Positions 9,165 through 18,723 of a stretch of DNA of 25,183 bases are shown piece by piece. Location: assembly GCA_000969725.1 (NCBI GenBank), contig JXSR01S004137.1; one strand, 5' to 3'. A program made the position numbers and the translations under genes. How positions within the stretch are numbered: position 1 is the stretch's first letter; each line of letters starts with the position of its first letter. Origin of the DNA: Ophiothrix spiculata (lineage: Eukaryota > Echinodermata > Ophiuroidea > Amphilepidida > Ophiotrichidae). Under the pieces are notes generated by a model. That model was not told the DNA's origin. It worked only from the letters and a program-made list of their open reading frames with translations, and searched no databases.

Positions 9165-9640
9165 ATCTGCAATTTACTTTCTTTTATTTGACAAAGATTT
9201 TATAGAGGAATATGAAGTGGTCAAATGTTTTTACTAACAATGAATGATAAGCTTGTTAGGTCACTATTGGCCATTAATCATGAGCCCTAGAGATTTTTAA
9301 GTCACCTCCAAGCATGAATACATAACATTTTACCTTCCCTGTTGGTGCCTTATAATCTTTAGCTATCGTTCAGACATCAAGTAAAACATGTTTTTCACCA
9401 TAACTCCTATAGGGCTTGTAGCTTGATTGAACTATGATAAAGTGATAACATTTTTCCAATGTTTGTGTTTGATAAAGCTAATGGTTCTGGTGGCAAAATA
9501 TCTGGAACATATGTGCGAAGTTAAGTCTGTAATAAAACTGTTTTTGTATTTTTTCATTCCCTTATGAAGGTTATAAAATAAGATTCAAAGTAAAAGGTTA
9601 ACAGTTTAATCTATGTAAGTTGTGACTTATTTATTATCTA
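9165..9640. repeat. Local repeat, copy 2 (uninterrupted)
   Basis: Direct copy of 5979-6430 plus 8646-8700. It preserves the sequence without the RTE insertion and nearly without the 5448-5976 MITE, so it acts as an internal empty-site reference. Non-coding. Confidence 0.75.
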
Positions 9641-9975
9641 TTTTTAGATTGCTGTTAACTTTGTGATATGAAATTATACTCTAAAATTTGTTTGTTTAGT
9701 ATCATTGTTTAAATCCATTTACATCCAAGTTTGTGAGCAGTGTTTTTAAGAGTGAGAGTCTTTACGGTCCTTATGAAATAAGACCAAAAAAATTGTTGTG
9801 TTGCCCTCCGGGTAAAATGTTTAGATGGGCTGGTAGGTCGGCTTTTTCCCCCTTCCTTGTCTGGTCATTGAGTGCCATTGGTCAATCTGGTACGTGCTGT
9901 GCATAGTGGGAAGGTATGCACACCATTTTGCAAAGTAGCGGTTTCCATCGCCAACATGCCTAGATCGGCTTCAGG
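9641..9975. other. Non-coding stretch, partly less AT-rich
   Basis: From about 9735 to 9975 the composition is richer in G and C than its surroundings, but I see no open exon with flanking splice sites and no element ends. It could be part of an older dispersed repeat. Confidence 0.4.
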
Positions 9976-9979
9976 TTAA

Positions 9980-11044
9980 AGGGACTAGCCTAGATTCCAC
10001 TTAGAATTAAAAACTTATGGATATGCTCTAAATAAAGCTTTAAAGTGTAGTAATATCCAAAAAAGTTCAAAAATGTACACAGAAATAGCTCAAATTGAGA
10101 GATAACTAATTTGCAATATATCATTCTTTGATGGTGGTGTGACTATCTTGTGTTTCCTGAATCCTAAATTTGTACATCAGATCTGGATTTACCAGATAAA
10201 AAATCAAACAAAGCTCTTAGAGATAATTTAAGGGCACAGTTAACCCTCATTTTCTGAAATATTGTATGCCTTGTAACTCAGCAACCGATAAGTAACCCCA
10301 TATAAAAGTATACATTTCTAGATGTGGATTTTCATGTAGAAGATGATGGTTAAGTTAGTTTTGGTCCAAAATGCATGATTTTGGACCAAGGTCCAAAAAA
10401 CCCTTGTTCTTCGACCACTATATTTACAAACAACCTAACTAAATTTTGAAAAAATAAAAGTTGGACCTCGGATGCTTTTTGGAATCTAGAAACACATGTC
10501 TAGGAACGCATTTCTCAAATTTTTGATTTTTACCTTACTTTTTGAAATATAGTTAGGTTGTTTACAAATTAATGGTCCAAGAACATGGGCTTTTTGGTCC
10601 TTGGTCCAAAATCATATATTTTGGTCCAAAACTGACCTAACCATCATCTTCTACATGAAAATCCACATCTAGAAATGTATACTTTTATATGGATTTACTT
10701 ATAGTTGCTGAGTTACAAAGCATGAAATATTTCAGAAAATGAGGGGTTAACTGTGCCCTTAATACATAATAAAAGAGAAACAATTTCATCAAAAATAATT
10801 TGTTTACCCATCATATGTGTAGAAACAAAATCTTTTTAAATTTTGAAACAAGAAACACTGTTTTCACATCTTTTTTTTTGCCGGCAAAAAATATTAAAGC
10901 AGGTAAAGAATTGCAATTTTCTCCAACATTCCTCAAAATCATGGAAAACTACTTGTAGGTTATATTACTATAAACATGTTCTACTGATTCGTGTAAAAAA
11001 ATATGTAGGCAAAAAATTAGTGGGAAGAATCTAGGCCAGTCCCT
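9980..11044. mobile_element. TTAA-flanked non-autonomous element (outer)
   Basis: The left end AGGGACTAGCCTAGATTCC (9980-9998) is matched by the inverted right end AGGGACTGGCCTAGATTCT (11026-11044), 17 of 19 identical. Both ends are flanked by TTAA (9976-9979 and 11045-11048). A TTAA target is the hallmark of piggyBac-type insertion, though a TA target with longer ends cannot be excluded. No transposase frame is present. A second foldback element sits inside it at 10232-10758; removing that leaves about 535 bp. Confidence 0.75.
10232..10758. mobile_element. Foldback element with arms of about 215 bp (inner)
   Basis: Nearly the whole element is an inverted repeat: left arm about 10232-10450, right arm about 10540-10758, spacer about 90 bp. 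The ends read GGGCACAGTTAACC and are flanked by TTAA on both sides (10228-10231 and 10759-10762). The arms match well along their length, for example ATACTTTTATATGG near the outer part and GTTAGGTTGTTTACAAA near the centre, with scattered differences. The left arm also contains its own 12-bp hairpin (TTGGTCCAAAAT, 10361-10389). A transcript through it would fold into a long double-stranded RNA. No protein is encoded. Confidence 0.88.
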
Positions 11045-11048
11045 TTAA

Positions 11049-11394
11049 AGTCTTGAGCCTACCTTTCACTTCCAATCATGCTGCTGTCAGATTGAGAGTA
11101 CTATCAGCTACAAGTCTGTTTCTTCTGGGTTGGGCAAATAAAGGTTAAAGGTGTGTATTCCGATCACTGCGTGCTTTTTTGAACCCCCCCCCACCCACTT
11201 TACAAAATCAAATTGGAGGTTTTGATTCCACAAGGAAGCCCATATTTTTCTCGAAGTCCCTGCAGATTTTCGCGTCCATATTATTAATCTCCTTGAAGAG
11301 ATATTGTCAAAATAGTGTTGAATTACTATAAGAGTTTGTTAACAAAAAATAAATATCGTATAGTATTTTATGGGTCATTCTCAGTCACAATTTT
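11049..11394. other. Non-coding stretch, no gene seen
   Basis: Includes a C-rich run at 11184-11199. No exon or element boundary is recognised. Confidence 0.5.
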
Positions 11395-11545
11395 TGCCTG
11401 TAGCATCAATTTTGCTCAAGATGTGCACATCAAACTTTTACAGTTGCTATCTAGATGTATATGGTGACCTTTCTTTGCAATATGAAAAAAGTATTATGTC
11501 AAATGTCTAACCAGATTGGAATACTTACCTTTAAGAAACAGGAGT
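11395..11545. repeat. Diverged copy of a segment also found in duplication copy B
   Basis: TGCCTGTAGCATCAATTTTG, the following CACATCAAACTT, and ACCAGATTGGA with ACCTTTAA near the end align in order with about 21570-21685 of copy B. Copy A keeps only the last part (about 13420-13455). This suggests the ancestral block contained this segment and that copy A lost part of it. Confidence 0.55.
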
Positions 11546-12509
11546 TTCTATTAGTAAAGAGGTTGTATCAGGTTTATTTTTATTTTTTCAAACAAATTCA
11601 AATTTTCTCCCCTTTCTTTCCTTCTTCACCTTTTTGAGCAACCGGCTGGCCAAAACCAAGCCTCAGAGCTGTCTCCCTTCAAAATATTCACTCATCACTA
11701 TAACAAATTAATCAATTTCAAATCAATGATCTGCCCATCTTGTCTGGAAAACCCTGAGTGGGTGTAATCAAGTAAACATATCAGCTGAAGACTACCGTTA
11801 TAGTGTTGGTACACATTGCAACTCTTCAAACAATTTTTACTGCACCATTAAATGGATATAGCGATATCATTTATATAGAAATTTCATCTCTCTCATAGCC
11901 TTTATTTATATACGGGAAGGAAAATTTTCGTGATGAAGTTACACCTGACAAAGCAATTAGGGTTGAAAGTGAGATCTGGTGGGTGAGGAGCCAATGGGTG
12001 AGGAGCCAATTGAATTACTTACAAAATTGTTAGAAAGTGATGATTTATAAGTACATGTCTTTTAAGGAATAAATATGATTGGGTCATAATGTTGTGTTTC
12101 AGTATTCATAAGGAAACATTCAAGCATAAAACTTGGCAATGGTTATGAGAAAAATATGGGCATTCTTGTGGTATAACAATCTCCAAGTTGAATTTGGAAA
12201 GTGGGTTTTTGAAAATATGATCAGAACACCCACCTTTTATGTATACAATTTTTACCAATGATATTTACCCACATGTGGTTCACTGACTAATCGTACATAT
12301 TCCATCTAAGTTTCACTTTGCTGTAACACAATTAAAAAAGTGTTGATGATGCAAAACATCATGCACTCTTTGCCATATCAAGTGACACTTTCAAATGCAT
12401 GTGGACATACTAGTCACAAACTGCATGCCACTTTGCATTCTCTGGATTGTAACTTTTGATATGGTAAGTTCAGACCAAAAAAATTACATATATTGCTGGA
12501 AAGCGTATT
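11546..12509. other. Non-coding stretch with one short tandem duplication
   Basis: No gene is seen. The only clear structure is a 15-bp unit TGGGTGAGGAGCCAA present twice head-to-tail at 11980-12009. Confidence 0.55.
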
Positions 12510-12937
12510 TGTGACCTGTCATGTCAAAGGGTCCAAAAATCAAAATTGATTTTTTGGTCTCGTCTGAAAGCTGAGAATTTAAGCTTTAAAATGACATCTT
12601 ACTTTTGGTTATTGAATATTTGTTTGCAAAGTTACATCCAAATTTGCAAGAGGCATCGGGCTGATTCGGAAAACTATAGTTCTAGAAATTGAGTTTAAAG
12701 TTTTTGTACTAAATAAAACTTTAATGGAGAACTTGATTTAGGGAATTTTTATCTTGGTTTTAGACACATTTTTCTTATATTTTGGATGTGGGAACCTGAT
12801 TAATATGATAGAATACACTTCAAAAGTAATGTTTCTGATGAAATTAGAAATTTGACTTTGGACATGATTTTTGACCATGCCGTACCTCGTAATTTACTAT
12901 GCCGACCTTAAGGTACCTTTCAATATGATAGGTCACA
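12510..12937. mobile_element. MITE-like element with TGTGAC termini, copy 2
   Basis: Second copy of the 921-1371 family. The ends are TGTGACCTGTCATGTCAAAG and, inverted, TGTGACCTATCATATTGAAA. The interior follows copy 1 in order, for example TTTAAGCTTTAAAATGACA, GCAAAGTTACATCCAAATT and GAACCTGATTAATATGATAG. TA flanks are not exact here, so this copy is older or its edges have mutated. The two copies are in the same orientation. Confidence 0.75.
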
Positions 12938-13132
12938 TTTTTCAAAGGTTTTGATTTTTATTGAAAAAGCATAAATATAAAAAAATGTAATTATATTGGG
13001 TGGGTAAAATTCATACAGGTGAAAAATAAAATACATGTGCATTTTCATCAACTAACTTGGCACTATGAGATGTTGTTTGAGAATGGTGTATCAAAATGAA
13101 ACACCTCAAACGATTGAAGGGTGTAATGATGG
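12938..13132. other. Short non-coding spacer before duplication copy A
   Basis: Contains an imperfect hairpin with stems GTTTGAG..GGTGT and ACACCTCAAAC at about 13073-13111. Nothing else is recognised. Confidence 0.5.
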
Positions 13133-15627
13133 CCTTTGATAAAGTTATAAATTTGCTGGCTAATTTCAATGTGCTTAGATTATAGAGGATGATCAAAAAC
13201 CATGAAAAAAATCACAATTTTTCTGGGTTTTTTTATCAGTCATATTTTTTTTTGTATAAGTCTTTTCCAAATTTCTTGTCAAATTTTCTAGTAGAAAATG
13301 TATGCATAACTTCTACCAAATGCGTCAACGCAGTCAAAAGTTAAAGTTTTCTGGTTTAAATGCATAATGAATAGACAAATTCACCCTCATAAATTCATTT
13401 ATTTAGATAAATAAAAATATGTCAAATTTGTGACCAGATTGGATAACCTACCTTTAATCATGTTAATCTCTCGAGAGCAGTTTGTAAAATTTGTGTTTTC
13501 AACTTGAGACTCATCTGGAACCTTCATGTCTATAAAAACATGATGTCTGAGTTAGTGTCAATATTGAATTGTTTGCACTTGAAAATGGGAAACTCCCACA
13601 CTTTGTGTACATACAGGTTAATGCAGGGATTTGAGCATAACCTGCAGAAAGTCGAAACTGTGAGTTATTTGCTTGTTTTTTGCAAAATTATTAAATAGTA
13701 CACCTCACCTACTTACTGCTTGTAAACATGGGAGTGCCGTCAGCTGTTTATTCAGGAGATGTAGATTTTCAACTCAACTTGCTGTTATACTTTTTTCTGC
13801 CTGGGTGTAATGTTAGTCTGACATTAAATGTTACACCATTACATTGCAGTCTGATATCCAAGAGGACTGAAGGATAAACGGATATTGCAGTGTGCTATTT
13901 CTGAAAATGAACCTTGTTTTGCCTGAATGGAATACATATCTGCTTCAAGTTGGCTTATAACTGATTTGCAATAGCCACTGAAAACAAAATATTGAAGTCA
14001 TTTTTGAAATCATATTGTTTATAGATGGAAATTGTGGGCATTTATGTTTAGAGAAATGAACTTTCATGTACTATCTTGAATAGAAACCAACAATACTTGT
14101 TAAAATCTAAATTACTCAGACACATTGAGATGGAGCACTATAGATCTATAATGAGTCCTGGAAAATAGGGTGAATATTTTATATGTGATTTACCTTGAGC
14201 AGATTATATTTCTTTCTGTGATTGGTGTATCTGTTTGACTAATTAGCACAAGTAAGATCTTTTCAGTTGTTCTTTGTTACGATAATATACTATCTGTTAA
14301 ATGGAGACTTTAAAATCAGAGAGTCATTTTAGGCCATTAAGCATGGTATCACATCCCATGGCATCATCTCATTGATAGTTTCTATGGTTACAAAAATGAA
14401 GGATTAATATTGAAAGCTTGACAGAAGTCTCTGAGAAACAGAATATATTGTGATAAATATGTTCCTTATGATCTATAATGATCCAGAGAGTTATACTAAT
14501 GTGGCATAGAAAATGTGGAAGAAACCAAAAGATTAGGGTCAGATCTTGTTGGATTACTCTCTTTGTGAAATCCTAGTGATACAATTTTAGGATACTATTT
14601 GTTGTAATATTGGATGTTTTATTTGTTATTTTGAAAACTGAAAAGTGTATGGTTTAGATAATTTTAACACAAAGCCTATTATGAAAATGGCACACTAAAA
14701 TATATAGTAGATGTTGCCTTATACTTTACACTGATTGATAGTCAATGAACATCTTCTGAACAAGGAAGGGGAAAGTGAAAAATGCTACATGTCTTGACTT
14801 CTTCTCTGCATTTTGAATACACTGACTGTGCTACAGAATTCAAATGTATACACCTATCAGTTTACAGGAAAAAGGGCAATTTGGACCTGATCTTGCAATA
14901 GTCAATATAAAGTTTGAATACTAAATGCCTTATATTGATACAGATGTAAGCATTGTATATAAGCCTAATGAAATAATATACCTTGATTTGAAAACAAATA
15001 TTTGTTGCATTGGAATAGCTGTCTAGTTAACACCTGTCAATGTTTATGTGAAAACATAATGTGTATGAAATTAGAATCTATATTGAGTTGGCTTGTCGTA
15101 TAGCAACTGATGTTGTCTGACATAGTGTGGATGGAAACTTTAGCCAGCAATGATGAAATAAAGTAAATATTGAAATATCGCTTGTTGATACTACCAGTTC
15201 ATCCATTTGGTTGTACAATTTTACATCTGCAATTTCAAGTGGAGTAATACTTTCTTGAATCAATTACAGGTGTTTATACGGAATATCTGCGGCTGGTGAT
15301 AGTTTCTGGATGTTTGAACATAGCATTTTTTTGACAACTCCACCCTGTTGATAGTCTATGGATTTAGAAATGTGTTATTGAATTAACAACTTTTGAAACA
15401 CAACATGTACTACCAGCTATGTTATAAACCAAGTACCTTACACATGAATACTGTTGAATCTACTAACAAGTGGTGGTGTCTGTGTCAGAATCTCTCAAAG
15501 TCACCTTCTCTTTGATTGAATTCTTCCATGTTCTGTTGGAATATATAGCTTTATGTCTTTTGATGTGTTGGATTGCTTGTTTACTTTACTGAACAATTAT
15601 TCTTAAAAGTTAATAATTGCCAAACAG

Positions 15628-15669
15628 ATGTCAGTGATTGAAATTTGGGCAAGTGATGCCTCAGTTTGA
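15628..15669 (+). other. Upstream ORF before the putative first exon, copy A
   Basis: ATG at 15628 opens a 13-codon reading frame, MSVIEIWASDASV, ending in TGA 89 bp before the exon ATG. The same start, length and stop occur in copies B (23830-23871) and C (17581-17622). It could be a translational uORF in the 5' leader, or simply shared ancestry; in copy C six residues differ and most changes alter the amino acid. Confidence 0.3.
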
Positions 15670-15757
15670 ACTTGGTGAAAACAATAACAAAATCAACTGG
15701 ATCATTTGGATAGTAAAACATTTGCTTCATATAAAGTTTACACTACAATTGAACAAA

Positions 15758-15814
15758 ATGTATGGAGGGACAGCTAGTGGCAGCAAGGCTGCGGGAGGCG
15801 GGCATGTAACAGTG
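15758..15814 (+). CDS. Putative first coding exon, copy A
   Basis: The open segment encodes MYGGTASGSKAAGGGHVTV and ends directly at the splice donor GTG|GTGAGT (15815-15820). The ATG has A at -3. It is much richer in G and C than the surrounding sequence. Copy B (23960-24016) has one synonymous change (GCG to GCA). The diverged copy C (17679-17732) keeps the ATG, frame and donor, with in-frame loss of one codon and several synonymous changes. In copy C a stop lies upstream in frame, so coding starts at this ATG. The protein is not recognised and no downstream exon could be identified in the window. It could be the start of a plus-strand gene with repeated first exons. Confidence 0.5.
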
Positions 15815-16456
15815 GTGAGTACTTATGGAGCATAGTTTAAAAGTTAGCTCTCAATAATGACTATTTATAGCAGGATTCAAATCACAATTTCAATTTGAAA
15901 CTGATTGCAGGCACTAACCCAGTGTACACTCTCTCCTAGGCGGCAGTCAAATATAAAATAGATACTGGTGTAAGGCTCACGCTCGCTCGCTCCGACAGGC
16001 TGGGCATTCGGTGAGACCACAAGTTCAAAAAATGAGGGGTCATTGGTTGAGAGCAAGATTGTTGGCATTCAGTAAGAGAAAAATGTGTGGACTGGAATGA
16101 TCATAAAATGAGAGTTTATTGGGTGAAGATGAATTTTGAAATTCATTTAGTGAATGTTGGCATTTGGTGCCATACAAAAATCTCCATGTTATATTTTTTG
16201 ACAAATAAGTCAAACTTTGTCAGGAAAATTGCTTATTTTTGACATTAACCTGTCTCTAGAATCCTACATAGAACATTAAACCTATGTATGCTTAACACAG
16301 TACAGTGAGAAATCTTTTTTTTCATCATATTTAATTTACATAAAAGATTAGTCGACATTTGATATCATTTTTAGTGACGGAAAATAGGTGTGTAAAAATA
16401 CATCATCGAGTACCTTGTATATTCATTATTCTTACAAGCTTATAATGGTTGGAAAT

Positions 16457-16941
16457 TTGTAAAATATTACAGATTTATTTTGTAATATCAAGTTTTAAGT
16501 CCAAAATGCCATGGTAAAATAATACAGATTTATTTGGCAATATCAAGTTTGGAGTCCAAATGGTATGGTAAAATAATACAGATTTATTAGGCAATATAAA
16601 GTTTGAGTCCATATGGCATGGTAAAATAATAGAGATTTATTTGGCAATGTCAAGTTTTGAGTCCAAATGGCATGGTTAAATAATACAGATTTATTTGGCA
16701 ATATCAAGTTTAAGTCCAAATGGCATGGTAAAATAATACAGATTTATTAGGCAATATAAAGTTTGAGTCCATATCGCAAGGTAAAATATTACAGATTTAT
16801 CAGGCAATATCAAGTTTGAGTCCAAATGCCATGGTAAAATAATACAGATTTATTAGGCAATATTAAGTTTTGAGTCCAAATGGCATGGTAAAATAATACA
16901 GATTTATTAGGCAATATCAAGTTTGAGTCCAAATGGCAAGG
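16457..16941. repeat. Tandem array of about 54-bp units (9 copies)
   Basis: Units of 53-55 bp begin GTAAAATAATACAGATTTAT and end AGTCCAAATGGCATG; nine full copies are followed by a partial one. Units 3 and 6 share private changes (GGCAATATAAAGTTTGAG and GTCCATAT), so a multi-unit block was duplicated within the array. At the matching place in copy B (about 24488-24510) only a trace of one unit remains. Confidence 0.92.
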
Positions 16942-17227
16942 TAAGAAAATGCGGATTTATATTATTATACAACTTTATGTAATTCTTGTGAAAAACATAA
17001 ATATTATATACCTTGATTTGAAAACAAACACTAGTTTAGTTGGAATAATAATTGTCTTGCTTACAGCTGCCAATGTTGAATTGAAAAGGAAACATGTATG
17101 TGATAAATGGAATCCACATTGACTGGAAAAAAGGAAACTAGGGATAAAATGGTTTCCTATAAACCAGACATTGGAATACAAAATATCAATTGTGGGTGCT
17201 ATATAGTTCAATCATTGATTGTAATTT

Positions 17228-17460
17228 TTTAAAACCGCAAGCCGAAAAGGGGTTAATTGGAAAAAATTTTAAAACCAACGGGGAAAACCGAAAAAAATTG
17301 AAATGGGCAATTAATCAAAACGAACAAAAAAAAATCAAAACGAAAAAAGCAAAAGGTCCGGAAAGCCAAGGAAAAAGAAATTAAGAAAAAAATCGGTGGG
17401 AAAAGAACCCTTCAAATGGCCAAGGAAAAAAAAAAGGGGTAATCAAAAAAATAATTTGGG
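17228..17460. other. Anomalous purine-rich, homopolymer-rich tract
   Basis: About 230 bp with almost no T runs and many A runs of 5-11 and G runs of 3-4 on the plus strand. It replaces sequence that copies A and B share at the same place. The open frame across part of it is simply due to the lack of T on this strand. It could be a purine-rich satellite, but it also resembles poor consensus or gap-fill sequence. Confidence 0.7.
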
Positions 17461-17580
17461 TTTAATTAAATCTACCATATTCTGTTTGAATTATAGTCTT
17501 GCATCTTTTAAGTATTGTTGGATTCTTTGTTTATTATACCATACTGAACATTAATTCTCAAAGTTGTAATTGCCAAGCTG

Positions 17581-17622
17581 ATGTCAGTATCTGAAATGTG
17601 GGAAAGTGATACCTTATTTTGA
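17581..17622 (+). other. Upstream ORF before the putative first exon, copy C
   Basis: MSVSEMWESDTLF and TGA, the same 13-codon length and position as in copies A and B, without indels, 56 bp before the exon ATG. Confidence 0.3.
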
Positions 17623-17678
17623 ACTCACTGAAATCAATCAAAAATCTGATGGACCACTTTTACTAGAGTTTAACAATT

Positions 17679-17732
17679 ATGTACAGAGAAACTGCCAGTG
17701 CCAAGGCTGCAGGAGATGGGCATGTTACAGTG
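17679..17732 (+). CDS. Putative first coding exon, copy C (diverged)
   Basis: Encodes MYRETASAKAAGDGHVTV and ends at GTG|GTGAGT (17733-17738). Against copy A it has one codon lost in frame, synonymous changes at Tyr2, Ala6, the second Ala of AKAA and His-Val-Thr (GTA to GTT), and a few replacements (GG to RE, G to D). TAG lies in frame five codons upstream, which fixes ATG 17679 as the start. While the flanking non-coding sequence has drifted heavily, this segment and its donor remain close, which suggests selection. Confidence 0.5.
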
Positions 17733-17810
17733 GTGAGTACCTTCGAATAGACTTCAGAATTTAGCTCAAAAAGGACGATTTACAGCATGTTTCAAAATTA
17801 CAATTTGATA

Positions 17811-18693
17811 TCTGTCAATGATAGCATTTCCCATAAAAATACAAGGTACTAGTAGCTACCTAGTTATTAGTATAATGCAACGGATAATGTAGTTGTGAAC
17901 AAACGGTTGAACATTTGTTGTAATGTCTTACAGCGTACATTGTGAGTGGAATTGAGTTACTCTCTATATGACAGTAAAAACCAATAAAATAGCCATAGTT
18001 GTCTATTATCTTTTGAAATGGCTTGTAGTTTGTGAAAATAATTTCTCAGTGATTTATATTACACTAACACAGAAATGTCCTAAAAATACAAATGCTTTAT
18101 TTTGGGACAACTACCTGTTGGTGCACTAACACATAGTTTCCTGAAAATACATAGACTTGATTCAAGTCGTTGTGCTGCTTTTGTCCGAGATCTAGAAAGC
18201 CTATTTAAAGCTCATGTGAACTTTTGTAATTGTAAATTTCATCTAATTTAAATTTGGTTTTAGATATTTTAATACTTCACCTAATTTAAATTTGGTTTTA
18301 GATATTTTCATAGTCTCTAGTACTAGTAGGCCCAAAACATTAAAAATTCCAAAACGAAAAAGGCCAATGAGTTACAAACCTGAAGTGTATATACACATAT
18401 GAACACTGAAAACTTCAACAATTTAACAGCCCTTCAAAATGCACTCATGAAAGTAACAAATAATACCACAACCCTAAGTACCTAATTGGCCACTAACTTG
18501 AATGTACACATAAAAGTGACAATTTTCCATACTAGTAGGCCATATATATCCTGGAAACCATAACTTATTTCTGCCCTGAATAAGGTCATTATGTCTACTC
18601 TAAATGTTTGAAAGTCTGTTTGATTTCTCTTTTCTATATTTACTGCACAAATGATGGGAACTAAGTAGAAAAAGTAAACATGGTGTATTATTA
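17811..18693. other. Non-coding stretch with a short direct repeat
   Basis: No gene is seen. A 28-bp segment starting CTAATTTAAATTTGGTTTTA occurs at 18243-18270 and again at 18281-18308. The stretch ends with the 14-bp target sequence ATGGTGTATTATTA (18680-18693) of the Penelope-like insertion. Confidence 0.6.
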
Positions 18694-18697
18694 TTTT

Positions 18698-18721
18698 TGG
18701 TCTTGTAAGTTGTCAAGACCA
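18698..18721 (+). repeat. Hairpin at the 5' edge of the Penelope-like insertion
   Basis: Arms TGGTCTTG and CAAGACCA are exact reverse complements with an 8-nt loop. It lies 4 bp inside the insertion and just upstream of the ATG at 18724. It might mark a preferred stop point of reverse transcription, which is inference. Confidence 0.6.
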
Positions 18722-18723
18722 TC

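Larger units (their letters stand above)
13133..16460 (+). repeat. Segmental duplication, copy A (about 3.3 kb)
   Basis: The sequence from CCTTTGATAAAGTTATAAA to CATTATTCTTACAAGCTT is collinear with 20962-24510. The copies look roughly 90 per cent or more identical by eye, with small indels throughout. The largest difference is a segment of about 400 bp present only in B (about 21236-21650). The block holds the putative first exon at 15758-15814. The other short ORFs in it are broken by indels between copies, so most of the block is non-coding. Confidence 0.9.
16990..17810 (+). repeat. Diverged partial duplicate, copy C
   Basis: Collinear with 14945-15900 of copy A: it shares TACCTTGATTTGAAAACAAA at the left, a TTCTGTTTGAATTATAG-type segment, the AACTGATGTCAGT-like uORF region, the exon and the donor. 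It is clearly more diverged than A is from B. The central part (about 17228-17460) does not resemble either other copy and has unusual composition. Confidence 0.8.

Noticed and set aside
11500..11570. Minus-strand splice donor AAAG|GTAAGTATTCC near 11532
   Set aside because: A good donor, but the upstream sequence has close stops in two frames and the equivalent sites in copies A and B have weaker donors (GTAGGT).
15638..15835. 65-residue ORF running through the exon in copies A and B
   Set aside because: The in-frame extension upstream of MYGG is closed by a TAG in copy C and is AT-rich, so only the part from the exon ATG to the donor is supported.
15941..16013. Possible second exon after an acceptor-like CTCTCTCCTAG, open in phase 0 in copy A
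   Set aside because: In copy B the same frame meets TAA after ten codons and part of the segment is deleted; copy C has no counterpart.
17190..17384. Lysine- and asparagine-rich ORF on the plus strand
   Set aside because: It arises from a purine-rich tract lacking T, hence lacking stop codons, and has no counterpart in the other duplicate copies.
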